Below, piece after piece: positions 1-9,377 of a stretch of 10,601 nt of DNA; the first letter of the stretch is position 1; each line of letters opens with the position of its first letter. The stretch lies in assembly GCA_902790885.1 (NCBI GenBank), contig CADATR010000052.1, positions 1-10,601 on the forward strand, written 5' to 3'. Origin of the DNA: an uncultured Eubacteriales bacterium (GTDB lineage Bacteria; Bacillota_A; Clostridia; Peptostreptococcales; Anaerovoracaceae). Made by a program: the position numbers and the translations under genes. A model generated the notes under the pieces. That model was not told the DNA's origin and did not search any database. It saw nothing but the letters and a program-made list of their open reading frames with translations.

Positions 1-42
1 CTGATATACCCTGTCGAGTGATAGTCCTTTTTTTTTTCTCAT
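1..42 (-). CDS. Start of an unidentified downstream gene (partial, runs off the window)
   Basis: An ATG at 42-40 opens a frame that stays open to the left window edge. Its first 14 residues are MRKKKGLSLDRVYQ. A purine-rich AGAAGGA lies about 10 bases upstream of the ATG, in the 26-base gap after the DUF815 ATPase, so this is probably the next gene of the same transcript. The L-S-L-D-x-V-Y-Q start faintly resembles the N-terminus of flavin-reductase-like (FMN-binding split barrel) proteins, but 14 residues are too few for an assignment. The lysine codons lie in an uninterrupted run of ten A's, so a single miscounted base would change the downstream frame. Confidence 0.45.
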   Translation of the reverse strand, partial: MRKKKGLSLDRVYQ

Positions 43-68
43 TTTCTTTTTGTCCTTCTGTAATTGAT

Positions 69-1307
69 CTATTCTTCAGTGCCGTCTATCCATGTGACAA
101 ATTGGCTGGCTGTTCTGCCCGACATTCCGCCGTGGCGGAGTTCCCACTTGCGGGCAGCATCCTCGAGCTCCTGTCCGCTGAGCTCCAATCCCTTCCTGGC
201 CGCAAGCGATCTCACTATCTCGAGATACTCGCGCGGACCAGGTTTAGGATAGTAGATGGTAACTCCGAATCTGGACGCCAGCGACAGCTTCTCTTCCATC
301 GTATCCGATCTGTGAACGTCCTCGTTGTACTCCATGTCGCTTCGATCGCCCCACACCTCGCGGATAAGGTGGCGGCGGTTCGAGGTAGCATAGATCAGCA
401 CCTTGTCTGAACGCGTCTCGAGAGCGCCCTCGAGCATTGCCTTAAGTTCCTTATAATCGCTTTCGCCCTCTTCGAACGACAGATCGTCGAGGAACAGTAT
501 GAACCTGTAATTGCGTTTTTTGATGGCTGCAAGTATCTGCGGTATCCTTGCCCTGTCGGGCTTCGATACCTCTATGAGCCTGAGGCCGCGGTCTGCGTAC
601 TCATGCATCAGCGCGTGTACGCTCGTCGATTTACCGGTGCCGCTGTCTCCGTAAAGCAGCACGTTGTTGGCAAAGTGACCGTTAAGGAAAGCCTCGGTAT
701 TGTCTTTCAGCATCTTCTTCTGGGTTTCATAACCGATCAGCTTATCAAAGCTGACATCCTCGCTGTCGGTGACAGGGATCAGCCTAAGATCTGTTTCGCC
801 GGCTGCTGACGGATCTACTCTGAAGGCCTTATAGAGCCCGAACATTCCGGCTCCGCATTTCTCGTAATGATCCATGAGCGCGCGTGTAAAATCCTTCACA
901 TCCGCTGCTTCGGCAAGCCTGCCGCTCAGATCCCTTATGCGGCGTCCGGCCTCAGTTATAGAGTCCGCGTCATACGGCGCCCTGTAGTCGAGCATCAGCG
1001 GGAGCAGCCCCTCGTCTTCGTCGAAATCCGTCTCTTCAGTTCCGAAGAGCTCCATGAAGATGGTAAGATCGCGCTCCGCAAGGCTTACAAGGGTAGCATC
1101 AGGCAGCACCTCACGCCTTTCGCATACCTGCGTGAACGAGTTGTCGCTCATCATGAGATTGTATGTGAGCCACTGCTGCCACACATTGCCCGAAAGCCCG
1201 AACTCCGTCGCAAAAGCGGCAAGTGTGGCCGCGAGCGCTGGAGCGGAGCCCGTCACGCTGACATCCCAGTCAGTATAAAACAGAAAATTGTTCTTTTTAT
1301 GTTTCAT
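69..1307 (-). CDS. DUF815-family AAA+ ATPase
   Basis: A 412-residue P-loop ATPase of the DUF815 type; its cellular function is unknown and no partner can be named from sequence. Residues 1-180 are a family-specific N-terminal region, with an acidic stretch near 91-100. The ATPase module begins at the characteristic F-D-K-L-I-G-Y (187-193). Walker A is GDSGTGKS at 220-227, Walker B is ILFLDD at 270-275, and a sensor-1-like T-S-N is at 308-310. A G-M-S-G-R-T stretch near 394-399 may carry the sensor-2/arginine role. No signal peptide or membrane segment is seen, so it is probably cytosolic. The ATG directly follows the leuB stop (TAA then ATG, no intervening base), and AAGGGG inside the last leuB codons serves as ribosome binding site, implying translational coupling. 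A link to leucine metabolism is not established; it may simply be carried on the operon tail. Confidence 0.85.
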   Translation of the reverse strand: MKHKKNNFLFYTDWDVSVTGSAPALAATLAAFATEFGLSGNVWQQWLTYNLMMSDNSFTQVCERREVLPDATLVSLAERDLTIFMELFGTEETDFDEDEGLLPLMLDYRAPYDADSITEAGRRIRDLSGRLAEAADVKDFTRALMDHYEKCGAGMFGLYKAFRVDPSAAGETDLRLIPVTDSEDVSFDKLIGYETQKKMLKDNTEAFLNGHFANNVLLYGDSGTGKSTSVHALMHEYADRGLRLIEVSKPDRARIPQILAAIKKRNYRFILFLDDLSFEEGESDYKELKAMLEGALETRSDKVLIYATSNRRHLIREVWGDRSDMEYNEDVHRSDTMEEKLSLASRFGVTIYYPKPGPREYLEIVRSLAARKGLELSGQELEDAARKWELRHGGMSGRTASQFVTWIDGTEE

Positions 1308-2384
1308 TTAGCCCCTTATTTTTTCTATTATGGCAGCCTTCATTTCGCTGCCTTTGATCCAGTCCTCCTGTCCCGGCGCCTTTATGTCGGCTGTGCGGAG
1401 CCCGTCGGAAAGCACGTCAGAGACTGCTTTCTCTATGGCGTCGGCTTCTTCAGCCAGGTCGAAGGAATATCTGAGCATCATAGCGGCGGACAGTATCGCG
1501 GCTATAGGGTTTGCCAGATCTTTGCCCGCTATGTCAGGAGCGGAGCCATGAATAGGCTCATACATGCCGCGAGACGATTCTCCGAGTGACGCAGAAGCGA
1601 GCAGCCCGATGGAGCCAGTCACCTGCGACGCCTCGTCAGAAAGGATGTCTCCGAACATATTGGATGTCACGATGACATCGAAGAACGACGGATCGCGTAT
1701 TATCTGCATTGCTGCATTATCCACGTACATGTCATCGAGCCTTACATCCGGATATTCTGATTCACCCAGACTGTGAACTGTCTCGCGCCAGAGCCTTGAA
1801 GTCTCGAGCACATTGGCCTTATCGATGCTGGTCAGATGGCTCCTGCGCTTACGGGCCGTTTCGAAAGCCCGCCTTGCGACCCTCTCTATCTCCATGACGC
1901 TGTAGGATTCGGTGTCATAAGCCGCGTCCCCTGCCTCATTCCTGCCTCGCTCACCGAAATATATCCCTCCGGTAAGCTCACGCACTATCATGAGGTCGAA
2001 ACCCTTAGCAGCTATATCCGGTCTGAGCACGCAGGCTTCAGCAAGAGCAGGCTGTATGGCAGCAGGTCTGAGGTTTGTATACAGACCAAGTTCCTTTCTG
2101 AGTCCCAGAAGAGCTTTCTCCGGTCTCATATGATTAGGTACAGAATCCCACTTCGGTCCGCCCACAGCACCAAGCATCACACTGTCTGCAGCGAGGCAGC
2201 CGTCTATAGTCTCCTGCGGAAGAGGAACTCCGAATTCATCCAGAGCACAGCCTCCGGCAAGATATGTATTGAATTCAAATTCGCAGCCATATTTTTCGGA
2301 GACAGCTTTCAGCACCTCAGTGGCTGCGCCGCAGACCTCCGGGCCAATTCCGTCGCCCGGTACCAACGCGATTTTATACGTCAT
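1308..2384 (-). CDS. leuB: 3-isopropylmalate dehydrogenase
   Basis: Oxidatively decarboxylates 3-isopropylmalate with NAD+, giving the keto acid that is transaminated to leucine; cytosolic. The protein has 358 residues, the usual family length. It shows the N-terminal GDGIGPEV motif (10-17), substrate-binding arginines in the L-R-K-E-L-G-L-Y-T-N-L-R-P region (R96, R106) and in V-R-E-L-T-G-G-I-Y (R135, Y142), the catalytic lysine in the D-K-A-N-V region (K189), the metal-binding aspartates D222, D246 and D250, and the NAD-binding loop HGSAPDIAG (279-287) typical of LeuB rather than isocitrate dehydrogenase. GGAGAG sits a few bases before the ATG. Unlike the other leu genes it is separated from its upstream neighbour leuD by a 191-base spacer filled with a palindromic element, so its expression may be tuned separately. 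Its stop abuts the ATG of the following ATPase gene. Confidence 0.97.
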   Translation of the reverse strand: MTYKIALVPGDGIGPEVCGAATEVLKAVSEKYGCEFEFNTYLAGGCALDEFGVPLPQETIDGCLAADSVMLGAVGGPKWDSVPNHMRPEKALLGLRKELGLYTNLRPAAIQPALAEACVLRPDIAAKGFDLMIVRELTGGIYFGERGRNEAGDAAYDTESYSVMEIERVARRAFETARKRRSHLTSIDKANVLETSRLWRETVHSLGESEYPDVRLDDMYVDNAAMQIIRDPSFFDVIVTSNMFGDILSDEASQVTGSIGLLASASLGESSRGMYEPIHGSAPDIAGKDLANPIAAILSAAMMLRYSFDLAEEADAIEKAVSDVLSDGLRTADIKAPGQEDWIKGSEMKAAIIEKIRG

Positions 2385-2412
2385 ATTTGCTCTCCGTTAT
2401 AAAGTACAGATG

Positions 2413-2572
2413 ATCAGAGACTCACAACAACCTGAGCGGGTGGCCGATTTGCAGCCGGTTACGAGGGGAGAACGAGCAGCCCTCAGCTGCGAAGTTCGAG
2501 CCCGAAACCGATGCGTCGCAAATCTTGAGCCGAGAGGCGTACACCCGGGAGGGTTCGTTGCGAGGCTCTGAT
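2413..2572 (-). ncRNA. Structured rod-like element filling the leuD-leuB spacer (unknown family)
   Basis: The leuD-leuB spacer (2385-2575) is almost wholly one nested imperfect palindrome. Pairing segments in order: 2413-2419 with 2566-2572 (7 bp); 2421-2428 with 2557-2564 (8 bp, including one position that is G-U only on the minus strand); 2429-2432 with 2552-2555; 2437-2442 with 2542-2547 (6 bp); 2446-2452 with 2518-2524 (7 bp); apical hairpin 2476-2480 with 2486-2490. The minus orientation is preferred because it is the direction of transcription and turns an A-C mismatch into a wobble pair. No T tract follows, so it does not look like an intrinsic terminator. No T-box or riboswitch core was recognised. 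It could be a novel cis-acting RNA, a processing or stability element between leuD and leuB, or a dispersed non-autonomous repeat. Helices are seen directly; function is inference. Confidence 0.6.
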
Positions 2573-2575
2573 AGT

Positions 2576-3055
2576 TTACTTATTCTTTAAGTACGACAGA
2601 AGTCCGCCGTTTTCGATGATATGCTCTATGAATTCCGGGAACGGCTTTGCCTGGAAGCTTTCGCCTGTAGTCTCATCCGTTATGACTCCCGTCTTCGTAT
2701 CCACGCTGACTATGTCGCCCGCGTTTATTGCCTGGCTCGCCTCAGGGCATTCCAGTATAGGGAAGCCTATATTGATAGCGTTGCGATAGAAGATGCGTGC
2801 GAAGCTTGCGGCTATTACGCACGATACGCCGCTGGCCTGTATTGCGATCGGGGCGTGCTCTCTCGATGAGCCACAGCCGAAGTTCCATCCGCCTACCATT
2901 ATGTCGCCGGCCTGTACTCCGCCCGCGAAGCCCTCGTCGATGTCCACCATGCAGTGGCTTGCCAGCGCGGCAGGATCCGGATCGTTGAGATATCTTGCAG
3001 GGATGATGACATCAGTGTCGATGTGATCTCCGTATTTCCATACTTTTCCTCTCAT
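2576..3055 (-). CDS. leuD: 3-isopropylmalate dehydratase, small subunit
   Basis: The small (swivelling-domain) subunit that joins LeuC to isomerise 2-isopropylmalate to 3-isopropylmalate through isopropylmaleate. At 159 residues it belongs to the short LeuD class found in many clostridia, rather than the class of about 200 residues seen in enterobacteria. Visible hallmarks are the opening [20 protein letters not shown] (3-22) and the active-site loop [11 protein letters not shown] (59-69). The start is well supported: GGAGGGG lies 5 bases before the ATG, overlapping the end of leuC. The leuC stop is only 12 bases upstream, which fits the two subunits being made together. After its stop comes the structured spacer before leuB. 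Confidence 0.97.
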   Translation of the reverse strand: MRGKVWKYGDHIDTDVIIPARYLNDPDPAALASHCMVDIDEGFAGGVQAGDIMVGGWNFGCGSSREHAPIAIQASGVSCVIAASFARIFYRNAINIGFPILECPEASQAINAGDIVSVDTKTGVITDETTGESFQAKPFPEFIEHIIENGGLLSYLKNK

Positions 3056-3067
3056 GATGTCCCCTCC

Positions 3068-4327
3068 TTACAGTTCACGCGGATCCGCTATGCAGCCGGC
3101 CAGCGCCGATGCTGCAGCGACCGCCGGACTCGCAAGCACTACTTCACTCTGTGTGTGTCCCATTCTTCCGATGAAGTTGCGGTTAGTTGTAGCGACCGCC
3201 CTTTCACCCGCGGCCATTACTCCCATGTGTCCGCCAAGGCACGGTCCGCATGTAGGAGCTGAAACAGCACATCCTGCCTCAACGAATGTCTTCAGCAGGC
3301 CTTCCTCCATGCAGTCCAGATAGATCTGCTGGGTCGCCGGTATGATTATGCAGCGAACGTTGTCAGCGATCTTCTTTCCCTTGAGTATGGACGCTGCGAC
3401 ACGCATGTCTGACATGCGGCCGTTGGTGCACGAGCCTATCACGACCTGGTCGATGCTGATGCCTGCGGCTTCCTTTACGGTCTTCGTGTTTGAAGGAAGA
3501 TGCGGCATCGATACAGTCGGCTCAAGCGACGAAAGATCAATAGTCACGACTCTCTCGTACTCGGCGTCTGCGTCTGCCTCGTATACGGCAGGCTCTCTTT
3601 TGAATCTGCCGCTGATGTATTCGCGCGTCTTATCGTCGACCGGGAATATGCCGTTTTTGCCGCCGGCTTCAATGGCCATGTTGGATATGGTGAATCTGTC
3701 ATCCATCGACAGCTCGGCTACTCCTTCGCCGGTAAACTCAAGCGACTTGTAAAGCGCTCCGTCAACGCCGATCTCACCTATGAGATGAAGGATCACGTCC
3801 TTTCCGGATACGCACGGACCCGGCTTTCCGGTGAGTTCCACCTTTATGGCAGCAGGCACCTTGAACCAGTTGAGTCCCGATGCCATTCCGGCAGCCATGT
3901 CCGTTGAGCCTACGCCTGTCGAGAACGCTCCGAGAGCTCCGTAGGTGCATGTATGGGAGTCAGCTCCTATGATGCAGTCTCCCGGGCCTACTATGCCCTG
4001 CTCCGGAAGGAGCGCGTGCTCGATCCCGACCGTGCCGACGTCATAGAAATGCTTTATGTTGTGCTTTCTTGCAAAGTCGCGCGCTGTGACGCACAGCTCA
4101 GCCGACTTTATATCCTTGCACGGGGTATAGTGATCGAGAGCGATGACTATTTTTTCTTTGTCAAAGACCTCGTCAAATCCGGCTTTTTCGAAGACGCCGA
4201 TGGCCACAGGTGTGGTGACATCATTGCCGAGCACTATGTCGAGTTTTGCCTCGATCAGGTCACCAGCGTGGACTTCAGGAAGTCCGGCGTGAGCTGCGAG
4301 GATCTTCTGTGTCATTGTCATGCCCAT
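3068..4327 (-). CDS. leuC: 3-isopropylmalate dehydratase, large subunit
   Basis: The [4Fe-4S] aconitase-family catalytic subunit, working with LeuD. With the start chosen here the protein has 419 residues and begins [15 protein letters not shown], the usual opening of the short LeuC class. Motifs are [10 protein letters not shown] near 121-130, S-C-T-N-G-R with cluster cysteine C300, and [10 protein letters not shown] with C360 and C363; these three cysteines should hold the iron-sulfur cluster. The frame is open upstream to an ATG at 4393, but those 22 extra residues lie inside leuA and are unlike the family. The ATG at 4327 has a GGAGGA 7 bases upstream and follows the leuA stop by 13 bases, so it is preferred. 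Confidence 0.96.
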   Translation of the reverse strand: MGMTMTQKILAAHAGLPEVHAGDLIEAKLDIVLGNDVTTPVAIGVFEKAGFDEVFDKEKIVIALDHYTPCKDIKSAELCVTARDFARKHNIKHFYDVGTVGIEHALLPEQGIVGPGDCIIGADSHTCTYGALGAFSTGVGSTDMAAGMASGLNWFKVPAAIKVELTGKPGPCVSGKDVILHLIGEIGVDGALYKSLEFTGEGVAELSMDDRFTISNMAIEAGGKNGIFPVDDKTREYISGRFKREPAVYEADADAEYERVVTIDLSSLEPTVSMPHLPSNTKTVKEAAGISIDQVVIGSCTNGRMSDMRVAASILKGKKIADNVRCIIIPATQQIYLDCMEEGLLKTFVEAGCAVSAPTCGPCLGGHMGVMAAGERAVATTNRNFIGRMGHTQSEVVLASPAVAAASALAGCIADPREL

Positions 4328-4334
4328 GGTCTTG

Positions 4335-4340
4335 TCCTCC
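4335..4340 (-). promoter_or_regulatory. Ribosome binding site deciding the leuC start
   Basis: GGAGGA directly follows the leuA TAA stop and lies 7 bases upstream of the ATG at 4327. No comparable site serves the in-frame ATG at 4393 inside leuA, so this element fixes the leuC start. Confidence 0.8.
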
Positions 4341-5906
4341 TTATGCTTCTGTTGCCTTGATCGGAACAGTTTCGTCGCTGTGCTTGCGCTCATAGGCAGC
4401 CATGCGGTTCAAAGCCTTGATGTAAGCGTTTATGCTGGCCTCCATGATGTCTGTCGAAAGGCCCCTGCCAGTGAACGTTCTGTCATAGGCGTTGACCTTT
4501 ACCGTTACATCTCCGAGAGTATCCTTGCCTTCAGATATAGAGTGGATGTTGAATATATCGAAGCTGTGAGGTGACGGCTGTATTATCGCGTCGATCGCGT
4601 TGTAAGCTGCGTCGATAGGTCCGTCTCCAAGTGCTACATCCTCTTTCTTTTCTCCGTCCTTTTCGAGGCTTACCGTGCAGGTCGCCGTTGTGAAGTTGCT
4701 TGTGGACATCTGGAACCAGTCGAGCTTGTAGCCGTCTGCTTCATCCTCATAAACGACATTCGTGTTATGGGTCACTATAGCCTCAAGATCGGCGTCGGTG
4801 ATGTTCTTTTTCTTGTCGCAGACTACCTTGAACTCTTCAAAGCACCTGTCGAGCTCTTCCTTGCTGAGAACAAAACCGAGCTCCTCGAGCCTCTGCCCTA
4901 CAGCGTGGCGGCCTGAATGCTTGCCGAGAACAAGATTGTTGACATGGATGCCGACAGACTCCGGAGTCATTATCTCGTAAGTCTTCTTGTTTGCGAGCAC
5001 ACCGTGCTGGTGGATGCCCGACTCATGCGCGAAGGCATTTTTGCCGACTATAGGCTTGTTGAGAGGAGCGGTCTGACCGATTATGTTGTAGACAGTCTGG
5101 CTCGCGCGGTGGATCTGCGTGGTGTCGATGCCTGTAGTGAGACCTGTCACGTCCTGTCTTGTGCGTATCGCCATTACGATCTCTTCGAGCGAGGTATTGC
5201 CTGCTCTCTCTCCGAGGCCATTGACAGTGCACTCCACCTGCCTTGCTCCGCCGAGCACTCCGGCAAGAGCATTTGCAGTGGCCATTCCCAGGTCGTTATG
5301 GCAGTGGACTGAGAATATGACATTCTCCGCGCCCTTTACGTTGTTCTTTATGTCCTCAATGAGCTCGCGCATCTCGCCCGGCGTGGTATATCCGACAGTA
5401 TCAGGGATATTGACGGTTGTAGCGCCGCTTGCGATCGCTCTCTCCACGACTTTTTTCAGGAATTCCGGGTCGCTTCTGGTGGCATCCTCTGCGGAGAACT
5501 CGATGTTGGAGCAGTATTTCTTCGCGTGGGCGACCATCTCGCCCGCTCTCTCGAGCACCTGCTCCGGGCTCATGCGCAGCTTGTACTCCATGTGGAGCGG
5601 CGATGTAGCGATGAACACGTGGATGCGCGGATCAGCCGCGCTCTTTACAGCCTCCCATGCGGTATCTATGTCTTTGACAGTAGAACGGGCAAGCGAAGCT
5701 ATAGTGCATCCTCTGATAGTCTCGGAAATCGTTTTTACCGACTCAAAATCTCCCGGCGAAGCGATCGCAAAGCCAGCCTCGATTATATCGACGTGCATCT
5801 TTTCGAGGCATCTGGCTACTTCTATCTTCTCTCTCAGGTTCATGCTGCAGCCCGGTGACTGCTCACCGTCGCGCAGTGTAGTATCAAATATTTTAACCTG
5901 TTCCAT
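4341..5906 (-). CDS. leuA: 2-isopropylmalate synthase
   Basis: Condenses acetyl-CoA with 2-ketoisovalerate, the committed step to leucine; cytosolic and normally feedback-inhibited by leucine. The protein has 521 residues, close to the usual length of the bacterial enzyme. The catalytic TIM barrel (about 1-275) shows [13 protein letters not shown] (7-19), the metal-binding H-C-H-N-D-L-G (201-207) and N-G-L-G-E-R-A-G-N (229-237). The linker subdomain carries [10 protein letters not shown] (294-303) and L-G-K-H-S-G-R-H (327-334). Residues from about 390 to the end form the C-terminal regulatory domain where leucine binds in characterised homologues, so feedback control is probably retained. This separates it from homocitrate and citramalate synthases, although that is judged by eye. 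GGAG precedes the ATG by about 5 bases, and the ilvD stop lies 28 bases upstream. Confidence 0.96.
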   Translation of the reverse strand: MEQVKIFDTTLRDGEQSPGCSMNLREKIEVARCLEKMHVDIIEAGFAIASPGDFESVKTISETIRGCTIASLARSTVKDIDTAWEAVKSAADPRIHVFIATSPLHMEYKLRMSPEQVLERAGEMVAHAKKYCSNIEFSAEDATRSDPEFLKKVVERAIASGATTVNIPDTVGYTTPGEMRELIEDIKNNVKGAENVIFSVHCHNDLGMATANALAGVLGGARQVECTVNGLGERAGNTSLEEIVMAIRTRQDVTGLTTGIDTTQIHRASQTVYNIIGQTAPLNKPIVGKNAFAHESGIHQHGVLANKKTYEIMTPESVGIHVNNLVLGKHSGRHAVGQRLEELGFVLSKEELDRCFEEFKVVCDKKKNITDADLEAIVTHNTNVVYEDEADGYKLDWFQMSTSNFTTATCTVSLEKDGEKKEDVALGDGPIDAAYNAIDAIIQPSPHSFDIFNIHSISEGKDTLGDVTVKVNAYDRTFTGRGLSTDIMEASINAYIKALNRMAAYERKHSDETVPIKATEA

Positions 5907-5934
5907 TTTTACTCCAGTCTCTTCAGCAATACTG

Positions 5935-7596
5935 CTATTCCAGAACAGCGCCCTTGTCCGCGGAGCTTACCAGCTTCGCATATCTCGCAAGGTATCCCGT
6001 CTTCACCTTAGGCTCAGGGCATACCCATGCCTTGCGGCGTTCCTCGAGTTCCTCGTCGGAAACCTTGAGTTCTATGGTCTTGTTGGTGATGTCGATGGAG
6101 ATGATGTCTCCCTCGTGCACCAGACCTATAGGGCCTCCGGATGCTGCCTCAGGACTTACATGTCCTATGGAGGCTCCGCGTGTGGCTCCGGAGAATCTTC
6201 CGTCAGTTATAAGGGCAACAGATGCGTCGAGTCCCATACCTGCTATTGCGGAGGTCGGGTTGAGCATTTCTCTCATTCCCGGACCGCCCTTAGGGCCTTC
6301 GTAGCGGATCACCACTACATCGCCCGCCTTGATTCCTCCGTCATAGATAACGCGGATGGCATCCTCTTCGGAATCGAATACCCTTGCAGGGCCCTCGTGC
6401 TGCATCATTTCAGGCAGAACAGCCGCCTGCTTTACAACACAGCCGTCCGGAGCGATATTGCCCTTGAGCACAGCGATGCCTCCGGTCTTCATGAACGGAT
6501 CTTCAAACGGTCTTATGATGTCAGTATTGAGATTGCCGGCATTCGCGATGTTTTCGCCCATGGTCTTCCCGCTCACGGTCATGACCGATGTGTCGAGAAG
6601 TCCCCCCTTTGTGAGCTCTTTCATCACCGCGTATACTCCGCCGGCTGCCTCGAGATCTTCCATGAAGGTATCGCCCGCGGGAGCCAGATGGCAGAGGTTA
6701 GGTGTTTTGCCGCTGATCTCATTTGCCATGTCGAAGCTGATGTCCACTCCGGCCTCATGAGCGATGGCAGGCAGATGCAGCATCGTATTTGTGGAGCATC
6801 CGAGAGCCATGTCAACAGTCTCGGCATTGTGGAATGCAGCCTCAGTCATGATGTCGCGCGGCCTGATATCCTGCTCCACGAGCTTCATGATCTGCATGCC
6901 TGTTTCCTTTGCCAGGCGGATCCTTGCCGAGAACGGAGCCGGGATGGTACCGTTGCCGCGAAGAGCCATTCCGATAGCCTCAGTAAGGCAGTTCATGGAG
7001 TTTGCCGTGTACATGCCCGAGCATGATCCGCATGACGGGCAGGCATGCTCAACATACGCCTGCACGCCTTCTTCATCGAGCTTGCCTGCATGATACGCGC
7101 CTACAGCCTCAAACATGTGCGAGAGGCATGTGCGCCTGCCGTCAGGCAGACGGCCGGCCAGCATAGGACCGCCGGCGCAGAAAATAGTCGGCACGTTGAT
7201 CCTCGCAGCTGCCATCAGCAGGCCAGGAACATTCTTGTCGCAGTTAGGCACCATGACAAGCCCGTCAAACTGATGAGCGACAGCCATGGCCTCCGTGGAG
7301 TCAGCAATAAGATCTCTCGTTACGAGAGAGTACTTCATGCCGATATGTCCCATCGCGATGCCGTCGCAGACAGCGATCGCAGGGAAGAGCACCGGAGTGC
7401 CGCCCGCAGCGCGTACACCCGCCTTGACAGCTTCAGCAATCTTGTCGAGATGCATGTGCCCAGGCACTATTTCATTGTATGAGCTGACCACGCCGATGAG
7501 CGGACGTCTGATCTCCTCTTCCGTCAGCCCGAGAGCGTACATAAGGCTCCTGTTAGGCGCGCGGTCAACTCCTTTTTTTGCATTATCAGATTTCAT
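5935..7596 (-). CDS. ilvD: Dihydroxy-acid dehydratase
   Basis: Dehydrates 2,3-dihydroxyisovalerate and 2,3-dihydroxymethylvalerate to the keto acids that feed valine, leucine and isoleucine. It is an iron-sulfur enzyme of the IlvD/Edd family. The 553 residues match the usual length. Conserved blocks are R-S-L-M-Y-A-L-G near 16-23, [21 protein letters not shown] (71-91), P-N-C-D-K-N-V-P-G (117-125) and [17 protein letters not shown] (186-202). C119 and C192 (or C189) are the likely cluster ligands. The start has AAGGAAGG a few bases upstream (7600-7607). The gene is separated from ilvC by a 208-base spacer containing a structured element and from leuA by 28 bases. The length and sugar-acid-free context favour DHAD over 6-phosphogluconate dehydratase. 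Confidence 0.97.
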   Translation of the reverse strand: MKSDNAKKGVDRAPNRSLMYALGLTEEEIRRPLIGVVSSYNEIVPGHMHLDKIAEAVKAGVRAAGGTPVLFPAIAVCDGIAMGHIGMKYSLVTRDLIADSTEAMAVAHQFDGLVMVPNCDKNVPGLLMAAARINVPTIFCAGGPMLAGRLPDGRRTCLSHMFEAVGAYHAGKLDEEGVQAYVEHACPSCGSCSGMYTANSMNCLTEAIGMALRGNGTIPAPFSARIRLAKETGMQIMKLVEQDIRPRDIMTEAAFHNAETVDMALGCSTNTMLHLPAIAHEAGVDISFDMANEISGKTPNLCHLAPAGDTFMEDLEAAGGVYAVMKELTKGGLLDTSVMTVSGKTMGENIANAGNLNTDIIRPFEDPFMKTGGIAVLKGNIAPDGCVVKQAAVLPEMMQHEGPARVFDSEEDAIRVIYDGGIKAGDVVVIRYEGPKGGPGMREMLNPTSAIAGMGLDASVALITDGRFSGATRGASIGHVSPEAASGGPIGLVHEGDIISIDITNKTIELKVSDEELEERRKAWVCPEPKVKTGYLARYAKLVSSADKGAVLE

Positions 7597-7632
7597 AATC
7601 CTTCCTTACTATCAATTTTGATCGTAATACCT

Positions 7633-7794
7633 GTGGCTGCACGCCGGAGAGCATCATGAGCGGAGTTGCGGCTTTCGGTCTGCAGAACACCTGTCGCAAA
7701 AGGCCGTGTCACAGCCCTTAAGCCTATCCCGACCTTTCGCATAACGCCCCGCAATCAATTCCGCGAGTGATCTCTCCGGGAAAGATGCAGCCAC
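7633..7794 (-). ncRNA. Structured rod-like element filling the ilvC-ilvD spacer (unknown family)
   Basis: The ilvC-ilvD spacer (7597-7805) is mostly one nested imperfect palindrome. Segments that pair: 7633-7641 with 7786-7794 (9 bp, GTGGCTGCA/TGCAGCCAC); 7644-7651 with 7772-7779 (8 bp, CCGGAGAG/CTCTCCGG); 7653-7656 with 7768-7771; 7660-7664 with 7760-7764; 7666-7671 with 7749-7754 (6 bp); and an apical hairpin 7699-7707 with 7711-7719. The apical stem makes nine pairs on the minus strand, two of them G-U, but has two A-C mismatches on the plus strand. That favours a minus-strand transcript, although one inner helix position (7665/7759) favours the plus strand. No run of T's follows and no T-box sequence is present. 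It may be a new cis-acting or processed RNA, or a non-autonomous repeat; no clear target-site duplication was seen. Structure is hand-derived. Confidence 0.6.
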
Positions 7795-7805
7795 TAAATA
7801 TGTGA

Positions 7806-9366
<1,561 letters not shown>

Positions 9367-9377
9367 TCTCTCACCCC

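Noticed and set aside
2410..2571. Plus-strand ATG frame of about 53 codons running through the leuD-leuB element
   Set aside because: It is antisense to the operon, has no convincing ribosome binding site, and the base-paired structure explains the sequence better.
2413..2572. Intrinsic terminator after leuD
   Set aside because: The closing helix is followed by ordinary sequence and the leuB ribosome binding site, with no T run.
3068..4393. Longer leuC starting at the ATG at 4393
   Set aside because: The 22 extra residues overlap the leuA coding end and are unlike LeuC N-termini. The ATG at 4327 has a good ribosome binding site.
5119..7026. A 635-codon open frame on the plus strand, antisense to leuA and ilvD
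   Set aside because: It crosses two clearly identified genes on the other strand, its translation has no recognisable domain, and no ribosome binding site supports it. It reflects codon bias of the real genes.
7633..7794. Intrinsic terminator or T-box attenuator between ilvC and ilvD
   Set aside because: No T tract follows the palindrome and the conserved T-box sequence (GGTGG then ACC core) is absent. The helices are also too many and too interrupted for a simple terminator.
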